From Halicephalobus mephisto (taxonomy: Eukaryota; Nematoda; Chromadorea; Rhabditida; Panagrolaimidae), in assembly GCA_009193035.1 (NCBI GenBank), contig SWDT01000016.1:496001-560000 (forward strand): a stretch of DNA of 64,000 nucleotides. The letters are read 5' to 3'. The translations under genes and the position numbers were made by a program. Below, piece by piece: positions 48,350-59,816 of the stretch. The notes beneath the pieces are model-generated. The model made no database searches. It saw only the letters and a program-made list of their open reading frames with translations, and was not told the DNA's origin. Position 1 is the first letter of the stretch. Each line of letters begins with the position of its first letter.

Positions 48350-48735
48350 TTGTCTCGATGTGAATTCCTAGAGTCTTCTAGAAAGTTCTAGAATTCTCGT
48401 TTTCTGATAATTGTAGAAGTTTTCATCGGATTCTGGAAGGTTTCTAAAATATCTGCCAAATTCTGAAAATTTCAAGTTTCCTAATTTTCCAGGTTCCTGT
48501 GAACTTGTACGAAATTCTAGGAACTTCTACGGAATCCTAGGGACCTCCAGAAGATCCCATTAGATTCTCCAGAATCTTCCACTAAATTCCGTAAGCTTTC
48601 ATGGGATTCTGGAAATTTTCACGGAATTCTGGAAAATCCTAGAAGCTTCTACGGGATTCCGGAAGGCTCCAGAACCGTCTACTGTAATCTCGAAGGTTCT
48701 AGAAGCTCCCACGGAATTCTAGTCTTTGACACATT
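48350..48735. repeat. TTCnnGAA (heat-shock-element-like) minisatellite
   Basis: Degenerate units of roughly 25-30 bases rich in TTCTAGAA, GGATTCTGGAA and TTCTACGGAATCC. At 48376-48393 the sequence TTCTAGAAAGTTCTAGAA is an exact four-pentamer HSE (TTCnnGAAnnTTCnnGAA). It lies in the 3' flank or 3' UTR of pop-1. Confidence 0.8.
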
Positions 48736-49079
48736 TAAAGTTTTTCATCCAGGGTCTTTTCTCACTTTAGGTTTCTGAATCCATTGTCCATGCGTTAAAA
48801 TAAAAATTTCGGAATTTATTCAAATACAGTAATCTCCATAGACGGAGAAAATACAACTTTAGTTTAACCGGTAAGAATCTCACGGGATCGGATATGGAAA
48901 GCGGAAATAGATATCTATAGAAATGGATACTGTAATGGTATGTGATTGAAGCATCTAGCCGAAGTCACTAACAGTCTTGTCTAGAATCAGAAATGGAGTA
49001 ACCGGGATTATTCGTGGATATCCTGGAAGAAGCAAAACAAAGATCCAGAAAAGCCCGGGGAAAGAGGTCTCGAGGAGTA
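48736..49079. other. Intergenic stretch, pop-1 to larp-5
   Basis: Contains an AATAAA at 48799-48804 that may serve pop-1. Nothing else is recognised. Confidence 0.4.
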
Positions 49080-49430
49080 CCGGATAGTGACTAAGAGTGG
49101 ACGGGCTCCGAAAGGAACAACTTGAAGAATGTACAAAAAGTTTAATTTTCGTTCTTTTCAGTCACTATTCGAAGCTGTTTCTATACACATTAATTAAGTG
49201 AATTCTGGGTAGTAACTATTTAGAAAAATTTCCTGTACTTGAACACTATCCCAGATCTGAGGAAATAGAAACAAGATAGTGACTAGAATGCATAATTACA
49301 AACTACTTCAGTCACTATCCTATTCTGTTTCAATTCGAATCGGAAAAGTTTAGTGTTTAAAAACGGAAAGTAATCGTTCAAAATGAACACTATCTTTGTA
49401 CTAAAGTGTCCGAATAGGGACTAGAGAATT
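49080..49430. repeat. ATAGTG-hairpin repeat element, copy 6
   Basis: Begins CGGATAGTGACTAAGAG and contains AACACTATCCCAGATCTG, AAGATAGTGACTAGAA, TTCAGTCACTATCC and CGTTCAAAATGAACACTAT in the same order as copies 2 and 7. Confidence 0.82.
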
Positions 49431-50680
49431 ATTTTTTAACTATTCATAAATAATTTTGGAGATTATATTTAAAAATAATGACTTCGATGGTGTCCAGAAA
49501 TGATGATGTTGGACAGTTAAGAACACTGCCCAGGATTGCTCCCATTCCGGAGGTTAGTCACCGTCCGATCCTCCCCACTCCTCTCTGCCCCCCTTAAGAC
49601 AGATGCAAAAAGTATAAAAATAATAAAAAATAAATATTTTCTCTCAGATACAATGTGGGCAAGAAGATTTTTTTGGTACACAAAATACAATGAATGAAAA
49701 TCAAAAATTTTCCCCTTTTCTGATTGGCTGAATTTTTTGACGATTTTTTCTAAGGTTAGAAGCTTAGCCAAAAGTGAATTTTTTTGATAAAAATAACCTG
49801 GCGCCACGCTTCCGTTAAAAAACGCTAAATTGTCAAATTTTTCGACTATAGTCAACTTCCGGGGATTGGCTTCGGAAAATTAAACTAAACTACAAATTAT
49901 TTTTGTAAACAATTTAGGGATCTACAGTAAGCCCGAATAAACTCAAATTAGGTAATTGGCACATCAATACGGTAAAAATTAATAAAGCAAAAAGCACTGA
50001 AAATACTGTTTTTGGTATGTTCGATAAAGTCCATCTGATATTGACTAGACAGTGAAATTAATCAGAAATAAATTAAATAATAAAAATAATGTTGTACGGT
50101 AGATAACGGTAGTTTAACATGATCGTATTACCAGAGGGTACTGTAATTGCGACATCAGCATGTTGACTCAGAAGTGCTGGAAATCATTTTTTAACTTTCG
50201 CTTCAGAATCAAAAATAAAATTATAATTTTAATAAAAATGACAAAATTGATTTGAAATAAAATAATTATTTTTTTCAAATTTTTGTTTTAAAATCAAAAA
50301 TAAAATAATAATTTTAACAAAAATGATCAAAATTAGTCTTGAATAAAATAATTATTTTTTTTTAAATTTTCATTTTAGAATCAAAAATAAATTTATAATT
50401 TTAATAAAAACGACCAAAATTAGTCTTGAATGGAATGAATTTTTTAATCTTCGTTTTGAGATCAGAAGTAGATCTCTATGAATTTTAATGAAATTAGTCT
50501 AAAATGAATAATTACTACTATTTTTGAATTTTCGTGTAAAGATCAAAAATAAGTAAATTTTGATGATTTTTCAACAAGATTAGTCAAAATTAGTTTTAAG
50601 CAAATGATAAAAAATTTGAAATTACTCAAAATTAAATTCAATCTTTCAAGATTTGGTGATTTAAAAAATTACACTTTTTT
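49431..50680. other. Intergenic stretch downstream of larp-5
   Basis: AT-rich. Between about 50190 and 50620 a phrase of roughly 100 bases (TTTTAGAATCAAAAATAAA..TAATTTTAA..AAAATGA..AAATTAGTCTTGAATAAAATAATTATTTTTT) recurs three to four times. The minus-strand frame at 49517-49855 has no support. Confidence 0.45.
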
Positions 50681-53600
50681 TTAAATTTTGATTTCTAAAT
50701 TTATTACTAACCTATTTTTTTTGACCGTCTGAGCATAACTTTTTTTTACTTCTTCTTCGTCCTTCTTCCCCGCAACCACGGCGCTGAATTTCGCCTTTTC
50801 CTTCGCCTTCTCCTTCTGAATCTTCTCTTTCTCTACAAGTGAAGGAAAATCACCGTCGACAAAATTGTATTCAGAGGATTCTGAATTTCCTTTTTTCCTA
50901 GTGGAATCTTCGGATTTCTGGGATACTGTAGAAGGTGTAGTGGAAGTCTGAGGAACAGCGAGAAGGGGGGTCCTTTGGGGTGCCTGATGGTGGTAGTTCG
51001 AGTTCTGTCTGGGGTTATTGTAGTTTTCTTGTTTCCTTTCTACAATCGTTTTCAGAGGTTGTTGTTGATAAACGTAATGTTGCTGTTGGTCATGATGGTA
51101 CTCTTGAGGGTAATTCTGATGATAACTAGAGCCAGAAGAACTACTGTATCTTTCTGAATTCCTCGCGGACCTTCTTTCGTTGAATCTTTGTGGTTTCTCT
51201 TCCCGTGGTCCTTGTTGATTTCTACAATGGTAATTTGAGGAACTCTGGGTCCTGGCACGATAGTTCTCGTTGGATTGTCGTGGGTTCTTTTGTTCCAATC
51301 TGACGTCTCTGGAAGGCTGTTCGTAGGACCTTCGAGGTCTTTCTTGGTAACTATTTTGGAAATTTTGCCTTCTTTCGTTCCCATTAGGGTGGAAGTTTCC
51401 TCTCTCATACCCCACTCCGTTGTAACTACCGTAATTAGGTTCCTTCTTGTTACCGTAACCTTGGCCCTTGTACCGATGATCCTGATTCCTTTCCTTCGGT
51501 TGTTTCTGATCACTTCTGGCGGTTCTTTGGATGTCCAAAGCGACCTCCAGATCCGTGCTTTCTTGACTGATGAACCTCTTCAACACCGGAGGCCTCATGA
51601 TGAAAGGGATATCTGTGATCCTTTGAGAAGAATTCCCATTCGAGATAGCTAAACTCTCCATGATTTGTTGATACTGTAACATTTGATTTTCTTTTTCTCG
51701 TTTTTTGGTCTCATTGGCTTCGGCAGCAGCTGATAACAGACTTCCGACAATTTCCGTCGATGGTGGTCCTAGCACGGTTTTATTCCCGCCTTCTGAGTTG
51801 GTCTCGAGAGGAATTTCGGGAATACTGACTTTTTCGACATTCATCCCGGGAGGTTCTACATTCTTTGGCTGGAATATGGCCTTTACCGTATACCCGAAAG
51901 GTCCCATAAGTTGATCGAGGGAAAGTTCCTGGCCCGTAGAGTTCGTGACTTTCGTGTTGGGAGAAACAATCAGAGAAACATTACTAGGAATGCCGGTTAT
52001 CGTCCCGGTAGAAGTAGTAATCGTCCAAATTGAATTCCCTGTGTCACTTTTAGCCGGAGAAAATCTACCATGATCCGCGCTGTCCTGAAGGGGTGCAGGG
52101 CCTGTTTTGATTCTGACACAAATCTGCTTCCCATTGAAGGATTTCCGGAGATTCTGAAGATGAAGAAAAGCCAGCTGAGTAGCTTCTTCCGTCTCGAAGG
52201 TCACGTACCAACTGTTGTTCAAGCCATAAGAGAGGGATGTGTACTTAGGACATCCTATGAACATGGCCTTGACTTCCTTTTCGTCGGTGAATTCGGGGAT
52301 TTCCCGGAGAAGAAGGGTGGTTCTGCGGTGGGCAGCTCGGACTTTAGTGTTCGTCTCGTCGACCTGGACATTGGTGGATTCTGAAAACACACCACTTAAG
52401 TAAAAAGTACATTTTTTTCGGAAATAAAAAAATCCCTAATTTCGTTGCAAGATCGAAAAAACTTTTAATTTTTATCTCAGGACCAGATGAGAAAAATTTG
52501 AATTCATTTTAATTTCGGATTTTGGAATTAGTTATCTACGTTGTTTTGGGTCTATTTTTTGAAAGAAAAATTCATAAAAATTCAATTAGGTTCCCATGAC
52601 GAAAGTCTACTTTTTCTTTTTGAAAGTTCAAAAATAAAATTTTAATTTTAAACAAATTCTAAAATACGCAGAAATGTGCTTGTTCTAGATCGAACTAATC
52701 CGCTGCGGTCCCGACACGGAAATTCCAGGAAACTATTTTTCAAAAAAGTCACCCACCTTTGAGAATTTGTACAATCAAATCCAAATCTGACGTTAATTGA
52801 CTGATTTTCGGAAAACTAGCTACGACTTTGATCGGGACATACTGATCGGAATCCATCTGAGACCTCAAGTACCGGTCTTGATTCAGGTTCTCCCGACTAA
52901 AGTAATACTCCAATTGAGTCTTCAGTTTTGTCTTCAGTTGGTCTTCATTCAACTGAGCCACTATCGGATCATCTTCCTTTTCCGTCGTCCCACTCGAAGA
53001 AGGAAGTCTTCCATCGTCCCCTATGGCAAGTAGTTGTTGTTCGCATTCCGGAGTGAACCACCAGGGGGTCGGGATGATCCCCGTATCTAACCTCTGTGAG
53101 GGATTCTTAGTCACATTTCTCGCTGCAGGACCAACATCCCCAGACGATACCTAAAACAAAATTCATTTTTTCGTTTTGAGAATTTTAATAAATCCCTTTA
53201 ATCGTATAAAGATCCATCAGATTTCGATTTTGTGTCCAATTAAAAATTGCAAAAAAGTTTCGATCCTGATCTTTGTTCATTTTAAAAACTAGAAAATTTT
53301 TAATTAATTTTGTTATCCGTGGCTGGGTAAACAAAAAAATAAAAATAAAGATGGAATTGAATTAATAAATACAAACAGGAAATGGATGCAGCAATTTTAA
53401 AAAAATTTCCAAATTTAAAAAAAAATGATATTTTAAAAAAAATAAAAATTTTAAAATTAATAATTTAAAAAAAAACAAAATATTCCAAAAATTAATAGTT
53501 TTAAAAAAAATAAAAAGTTTCGAAATTAGTGGTCTTGCGAAAAAAATTGAAAACTAATATTTTGAAGTACAAATATAGAATTTAAAAATTGACGATTTCA

Positions 53601-54128
53601 AAATGAAAATTTTAAATTTCAAAATTAATTTTCAGACAAAAACAAAAAATCCAAAAATTAAGGGTCTTGAAAGAAAAAATGGAATTAAAAAATTGACGGT
53701 CTTGAAGCGAAAACAAAAAAATTTGAAAATTAATAATTTCAAAAAAAACTGAAATTAATCTTTAAGCGAAAAAATAAAATTAAAAAATTGACGGTCTTGA
53801 AGCGAAAATATCTAAAAATTGATCGTCAAAATTAATTTTTTGGAAAATCTCAACACGAAAATAAAAAAGTTAGAATTTATCAATTCTCGAAACGGAAATT
53901 CTCGAAATAAGCCCCGAAAAGGAAATTAATCAAGTTAATTATAAATCACCAACTAGATAGAATCTTCCAACCGGTCTCGAGTGGAAAATGTAGATTCAAT
54001 TTTAGTTTTCGCTTTGAGATCGGTTTTTTTTAAAATAAAAAATAACCCACCAATTTGAGGACCCAATTTCTTTCTCCAATCTCACTGCAATGGAAAAAAG
54101 TACCCTGATTGTTCTGGAAGCCTCTCAT
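50681..54128 (-). CDS. larp-5: LARP-5, LARP4-type La-related RNA-binding protein
   Basis: Minus-strand exons 54128-54051 (tentative), 53150-52757 and 52380-50681 join in phase to 723 codons plus stop. A La motif lies at about 95-157 (LKTQLEYYFSRENLNQDRYL..QMDSDQYVPI), directly followed by an RRM-like domain starting VRAAHRRTTLLLREIPE and containing SWYVTFETEEATQLAF; the linker NVQVDE is typical of LARP4. The C-terminal half is low complexity, rich in Arg, Asn, Gln, Gly and Tyr, ending in a short charged SYAQTVKK segment. LARP4 proteins bind poly(A)/mRNA 3' ends and PABP and stabilise mRNA in the cytoplasm. The first exon (26 residues starting MRGFQNNQG) was chosen because it is open, in phase and ends in GTGGGT. 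A donor-like GTTAGT lies 17 bases before the stop codon, so an alternative C-terminus is possible. Confidence 0.85.
53151..54050 (-). other. larp-5 intron 1, AT-rich with repeated phrases
   Basis: Units such as AAAAATTGACGGTCTTGAAGC and AATTAATAATTTCAAAA recur irregularly between about 53490 and 53860. No coding potential is seen. Confidence 0.45.
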
Positions 54129-54535
54129 TATCTGACAAAAGTCAGTTTTGCTTTGAGAGCAAGAACGACAGCAGCTCCAGATGTCTCTCTTCCTGCTGTC
54201 AAACTTCAAGGCCTGGAATATATTTCATATTTAAATATTTGGATATTTTACAAAGAACATCACGCTGAATCAGACAAGGATAACAATCGATCGGAGGAAA
54301 CCCATGACAATTTTTCTTTTGCAAAAGAGAAAAACATCCAAACTAGTTGGATTTCAGCCAAAAAGAAGGAATGACCGGTCAGACGGGAAAAAGAATGGTC
54401 AAGTCGGTTCGTAGTCTGACGATCCGCAAAAAATCGAAAAAAGAATATTATAGAAATCCAAAATAAACATTGTTACGAAATGGTCTCAACGCGGTCTTTC
54501 GCGATTCGAGGTTTTATGTGTCATTTTTGCAGTTT

Positions 54536-55030
54536 TTCATTAAATTCCGGAAGGTTTTAGAGGTTTATATAAGATCCTAGAAAACTTGAGAAGCTTCCAG
54601 TGGATTTTCGAAGGTCTTAGAAGCTTTTATAAAATCTTAAAAAATTGCAAAAATGCCCGTAAATTCTTGAAAATTTCAGAAATTTTTGTTGAAGTTTATA
54701 GAAATTTTCCCAATATTCTTTTTTTCAGAATCTCCCATGAGATTCCAGAAAATCTCAGAATCTTCTACTAGATTCTAGAAGTTTTTATAGAATTCCGAAA
54801 ATTTCCACATATTTCTGGAAAGTTAAAAAAAATACCGTATGCCAAAAAGTTCCTCCAGATTATCATAAACTTCAGAAATTTCCAAAAAGTTCCGGATCTT
54901 CTACTGGATTCTGGAAGATTCTAAAACTTTTCACGAAATTCTGAAATTTTCCATGACGTTTTCGGAAATCTCACAACCCTCGACTGAATTCTTAAATATT
55001 CTAGAATCTTCAATGACATTCTAATATAAT
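54536..55030. repeat. Second TTCnnGAA-rich minisatellite
   Basis: Degenerate 25-35-base units: GATTCCAGAAAATCTCAGAA, TTCTAGAAG, CTGGATTCTGGAAGATTCTA and similar, the same vocabulary as 48350-48735 but more decayed. It lies upstream of larp-5. Confidence 0.7.
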
Positions 55031-55311
55031 AAATAAAATTTTTATTAAAGAATGGATCCGAAGGATTGACGGAAAACGCGAAATGAAGATCCAGGTTTCC
55101 GAAAGGACATAAAACACGTTTAATTTTCAAAATTATGCTTAGGGTTTGGAGCAAAAAGTAGGATGGGAAAATTTTAATTCAGAAAAAGCAAAACAAGATT
55201 AAAGCTGTTTGGAAAAATCTGAATAATAAAGTAGAAAAAGTACATAGCAGTCAGGGACAGTATCGATTCTGATTTCTGCTGTTTAGTCAATGTTCCAAAT
55301 TAAACTGAATT

Positions 55312-55975
55312 GATCCTGGATAATGTCCATGTGAGTTGATGTTCTTCAGTTGTAGACACTATCCGAAATTCTGATGGAATAGAAGTAAAATAGTGACTAA
55401 AGTTGGTAATTTTTGAAATATTTCAGTCATTATCCATGTCTATTCGAATTACACAAAATTTGGATAGTGTTTAGAAATAGAAGATAATTGTTCAAAATGA
55501 ACACTATTCTTGTATTGAAGAAGATATTAGAATAGTGACTAAGAAGAACAATTTTCAATCAATTCTGGACACTATTCTTGCAGTAAAGAATAGTGACTAA
55601 GAAAAACAAGTTTCAATCAATTCTGGACACTATCCTTGCAGTAAAGAATAGTGACTAAGAAGAACAATTTTCAATCAATTCTGGACACTATTCTTGCAGT
55701 AAAGAATAGTGACTAAGAAGAACAAGTTTCAATCAATTCTGGATACTATCCTTGCAGTATAAGATAGTGACTAAGAAGAACAATTTTTAATCAATTCTGG
55801 ACACTATCCCTGCAGTAAAGAATAGTGACTAAGAAGAACAATTTTTAATCAATTCTGGACACTATTCTTACATTAACTAGGAAGAACCTTGAATGTCAAC
55901 AAAAATGAAAAATTCTTAACCTAATCAGATAACGATTGAAAAGAATAGTTTCTTCTAAAATGGGCACTATTAATT
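55312..55975. repeat. ATAGTG-hairpin repeat element, copy 7, with 58-bp tandem array
   Basis: The left part shares the order of copies 2 and 6, including GTTCAAAATGAACACTAT. From about 55500 a unit with CACTATTCTTGCAGTAAAG and AATAGTGACTAAGAAG repeats; CTGGAC/CTGGAT occurs at 55565, 55623, 55681, 55739, 55797 and 55855, an exact 58-base period. Each unit can fold (CACTATTCTT against AAGAATAGTG). Confidence 0.92.
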
Positions 55976-56519
55976 TAGCCGAAAAATACAATGAATCCTT
56001 TATGGCTTCCAAAAAGAATAAAAAATTTTCACTTTTATTTTGTTCTCACGTATTTCACCCACACAAATAAAAATTCCAAAAATAAATTGACTGGTATAAT
56101 TTCCAAATAACAACCCCACAAAAGTTTAATTTTCGAAAAATGACGTCGATGGAAAAACTGAAAGCTTATCAAAGAGAATTCATTTGAAAAGATATCAAGT
56201 TGAAGGTCGTCCGCCTGGTCTGAAACAAACCGAGAGCTGTTCCGCGTGTGCAACCATTTTTATTCCTATCCACAACCCTCATGCGTACATTCTCTATTTT
56301 TGCCTTAAAGGGCCATCAGGAGGGAAAGACATAAGGGTCGAGTTCACGTCCGTCAGTCACAAAAGGCAAAAGACCCAGTAAGCAAGCCACACTTGAAACG
56401 GAACCACGAGAAATGCATCTCATCAAAGCGTATGTTTTAAGTTTTTCAGTTTGTATACAATAAATAATAAAAGATATCTCGATGGAGGGTATGTTTCCCT
56501 CACAACGCATAAATTTGCG
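55976..56519. other. Intergenic stretch, no gene
   Basis: Short overlapping frames at 56035-56531 on both strands have no domain or splice support. Confidence 0.4.
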
Positions 56520-56710
56520 AGAAATTTCCATATAAAAACTGAACTTTTATATAAAAACAGAATTTTTATATAAAAACAGAATTTTTATATAAAAACAGAA
56601 TTTTTATATAAAAACTGAATTTCCATATAAAAACTGAACTTTTATATAAAAACAGAATTTTTATATAAAAACTGAATTTCCATATAAAAACTGAACTTTT
56701 ATATAAAAAC
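56520..56710. repeat. 19-bp tandem repeat
   Basis: About nine to ten copies of a 19-base unit, AATTTTTATATAAAAACAG with variants (CTGAAC, TTCCATATAAAAACTG). The core TTATATAA is palindromic. Confidence 0.9.
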
Positions 56711-58800
56711 AAAAAATTTCCGTCAAAAACATTTAAAAAAAATTTTTTTTTAATTTTATTCTAAAATGAAATTTATAATTTTTTACACAAATATATAATA
56801 AAACGCAACATTTATGAAAAATAAAAAAATTTAAAACAAAATCTTCTTTAAAAACGTTTAAAAAACAATTTTACAAAAAAAAAACAAAAATGTTTTATTT
56901 GAAATTTTTGCATTCTAAGATGAAATTTGCAATTTTATATATAAATGCATAACTACACGCAAAGTTTTTAAATAAAAGTAAAAATTTTGTAAAAAAAATT
57001 TTTATCTAAAACATTTTACATGAAATTTTTGTATTTTAAGCACAATTAAAGTTTTATATATAAATAGATAAATATGTACAAAATTTTCATCGAAAAAATA
57101 AAAAACTTCATTAAAAAATTTATTAAAAAAATAAATAATTTATTAAAAAATAAAAAATTTCATTAAAAAACGGAAATTTTATTACAAGTATAAAAAATTT
57201 TATGAAAAATAAAAATTTTACTTTTAAAAAAATGAAAATTTAAAAATTTACTTTAAAAAAATGAAAATTTCTATGAAAAATAAAAAATTTATTTAAAAAA
57301 ATTAAAAATTTTATAAAAAATAAAAAAATTTATTTAAAAAAATGAAAATTTCTATGAAAAATAAAAAATTTACTTTAAAAAAATTAAAATTTTTATGAAA
57401 AATAAAAAATTTACTTTTAAAAAATGAAAATTTTTATGAAATTGATGGTTCTTTTAATCAACAGTCCATTCAGAGAGAAATCTGTTCGAAATCGAACAAC
57501 TTTGCAAAAATAAATTGATAAACAAGTTATTCCAACTTCTCGTTTACGTGAATAAGACGTTTTCCGAAGAAATCCGGAACAGGAAGAACGATAAAAAATT
57601 CAACCAAGACTGACACCCGTCAAACAAAAAATATTAAAAAACTAAATTCAACCAATTTGTCAAATTCATGGTATATTCGCCAAATAATCAATTAAAATTA
57701 AATTGAAATTTACATCAAACATTGACTCATCTAGAAAAATTAAAAATGCACAAAAATAAATAATTTTATTTAAAAACAAAAAACCGAACGTGGTGTGGAA
57801 TATTTCGAATCGAAAAATAAACAGCTGCTTTCAGAAAAAACTTCATAAAATTCATGAATGGTTTTATTTACAAAGAAAAGTAAAAAAATCCAAAGTTTAA
57901 TCACATCAAGTGTTTGATGTTCGAAAAAATTTGAGGTTGGAATTCAGGAAAGGAACGGATTTTGGATAAATATAAACAGCTGGACAAAAGTCAGTTCCCA
58001 CGGAAATTTTCGAAAATAAATAGGTTCGAAAAAAAATTCAAAAAATGAACAAAAAAATTTTAAATACAGCTTTGCAGAAAAGTTTGATTAAATATTTATG
58101 ATTTTTCTATTTACAAAAATCCAAAAAACCAAATATTCTTTGGTTTTGCGGTAAAATTTCAAAGTAGTTTTAACCTCAGAATGAAAATTTAAAATTACTT
58201 TTATTTAAAAAAGAAAAATTAGAACATCTTTGATTTCAAAAAAATTTAAAATAGCTTTAATTTAAAAATTTAAAATTATTTTTATTTAAAAAAGAAAATT
58301 TAAAATATCATTGATTTAAAAACGAAAAATTAAAGTAATTTTAGTTCCAAAAAGAAAATTCAAAATTACTTTTATTTAAAAAAGAAAAATTAGAACATCT
58401 TTGATTTCAAAAAAATTTAAAATAGTTTTAATTTAAAAATGAAAAATTACTTTTATTTCAAAAAGAAAATTTAAAACATCATTGATTTAAAAACGAAAAA
58501 TTAAAGTAATTTTAGTTCCAAAAAGAAAATTTAAAATAATTTTGACCTAAAATGAAAGTACTTTTGTCCTGTAACGAGAATTAAAATAATTTCAATTTCG
58601 TAACAAAGATCTAAAGTAATTTCTATTTTTGAAAAAATTTAAAATGTTTTTAATTTTACAAAGAAAATTTAAAATGTTTTTATTTTATAATAAAAACGTA
58701 AAATATCTTTAATTTCTCAACGAAAAACGTCATGAATGACATCTCAACGGGAAAATTCGTCCCTAATCTCATAATAAAGTCTCGTAGCGAAAATTGTTTA
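56711..58800. repeat. Very AT-rich low-complexity block with nested tandem repeats
   Basis: Roughly 2 kb dominated by A/T. At 57100-57440 units of AAAATGAAAATTTCTATG plus AAAAATAAAAAATTT recur. At 58190-58520 a 170-base unit is repeated: the word TAGAACATCTTTGATTTC starts at 58221 and again at 58391, and ATCATTGATTTAAAAACG occurs at about 58308 and 58478. No gene is seen. Confidence 0.8.
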
Positions 58801-59189
58801 CGTTATTTTCGAGACGAGATTTAATCAAGTTAAAAACCATCATGTTTTGTGTATTTTTGAAGAAAATTAAAAACTTAAAATTTTCTCACAAAAATTCACA
58901 AAAACAACTACTTTTTATTCTCACTGGAAAATATGATTTTATTTTTTTTATAAATACAAAAATACGTAAAAATATAATTTTGAAAATTATCTCCGAAGTA
59001 AAAATAATTCAAAAATTCGCTCTGAGATGTTGACTTTGAAGTTTCTACGAAATAGAATTCAAAAATACTGGATAAAAGTGAATAAAAAACAAGAACTAAC
59101 AAGACAGAAGCTTTTGCTCATTTTTGGTTTTGGGGAAACTGGGTGACGCCAACGGCCAACGCGCTCAGCTGCACCGCAGAGGCCGCCCA
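58801..59189. other. Intergenic stretch left of the sld-2 upstream repeats
   Basis: AT-rich and unannotated. Near 59140-59180 the composition becomes more balanced (GCCAACGGCCAACGCGCTC), possibly the start of the sld-2 promoter or repeat region. Confidence 0.35.
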
Positions 59190-59645
59190 CTCTTGTCTTT
59201 CGTTGCCTTATTCGTCGAGGGACTCGATACTCACTTGTAAAACAAAAAAGGAATTGAAGCGGCTAAAGAGGGTTTCTGGACAGCAGATCTTCGGCAAGAA
59301 CATCAAAAATAACAATCCGCATCTTTGGCGTTCTGTGACGAAACAAAAATCTGTTGTTTTACTCATTAAAGGATTCAGTACTTGTAAAGAACCAAAAAAA
59401 CCGAAGCAACTAAAAGGAGGTTTTTGAGGACATATATTCCTGGAATATTAACGATGGAAAATTACGTTCTTGGCGTTCCGTGAAAAGACAAAAATTTCTT
59501 CGCTTTATTCGTTGAAGGATTGAATATTTATAAAGACAGAAATTAAGACGGATAAAAGGGTTTTTAGACAACAGATCTTCTTGGAAAAAGATTCAAAATT
59601 AAAAAACGCACGTATTTGGCGTTCTGTGAACAAGTTAAGAATTCA
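59190..59645. repeat. Diverged 145-bp tandem repeat upstream of sld-2
   Basis: Three units align by the word TTGGCGTTC with TGGCG at 59326, 59471 and 59617 (periods 145 and 146). Each is preceded by AGGGTTTCTGGACAGCAGATCTTC-like sequence and followed by ATTCGTTGAAGGATT-like sequence; a partial unit precedes. The 59143-59427 open frame runs through this repeat and is probably fortuitous. Confidence 0.8.
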
Positions 59646-59789
59646 AAAAAGGAAAACTCGGAATTTTGGCCTTGTGTTTCTTTCGGAAAAACGCGCAGTT
59701 TTGTTTTCTTAAAAATTCTCAAAGCTCCTTTGTGGTGTTATTATTTGTGTTTTTATATATCAATCTCTCGTTATTATTTCCTATTTTTC

Positions 59790-59799
59790 ATTTTTCTAG
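59790..59799 (+). promoter_or_regulatory. Putative SL trans-splice acceptor of sld-2
   Basis: ATTTTTCTAG ends at 59799, 17 bases before the sld-2 ATG at 59817, with no start codon between. This fits a trans-splice site defining a very short 5' UTR, and it decides the start. Confidence 0.5.
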
Positions 59800-59816
59800 G
59801 AATTCTGGAGACAGCA

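Noticed and set aside
54090..54374. A plus-strand 94-codon frame starting MEKSTLIVLE
   Set aside because: It overlaps the likely first exon of larp-5 on the opposite strand and has no recognisable domain; the larp-5 exon fits phase and donor better.
59143..59427. A 94-codon frame upstream of sld-2
   Set aside because: It runs across the diverged 145-bp tandem units and lacks a splice connection to sld-2.
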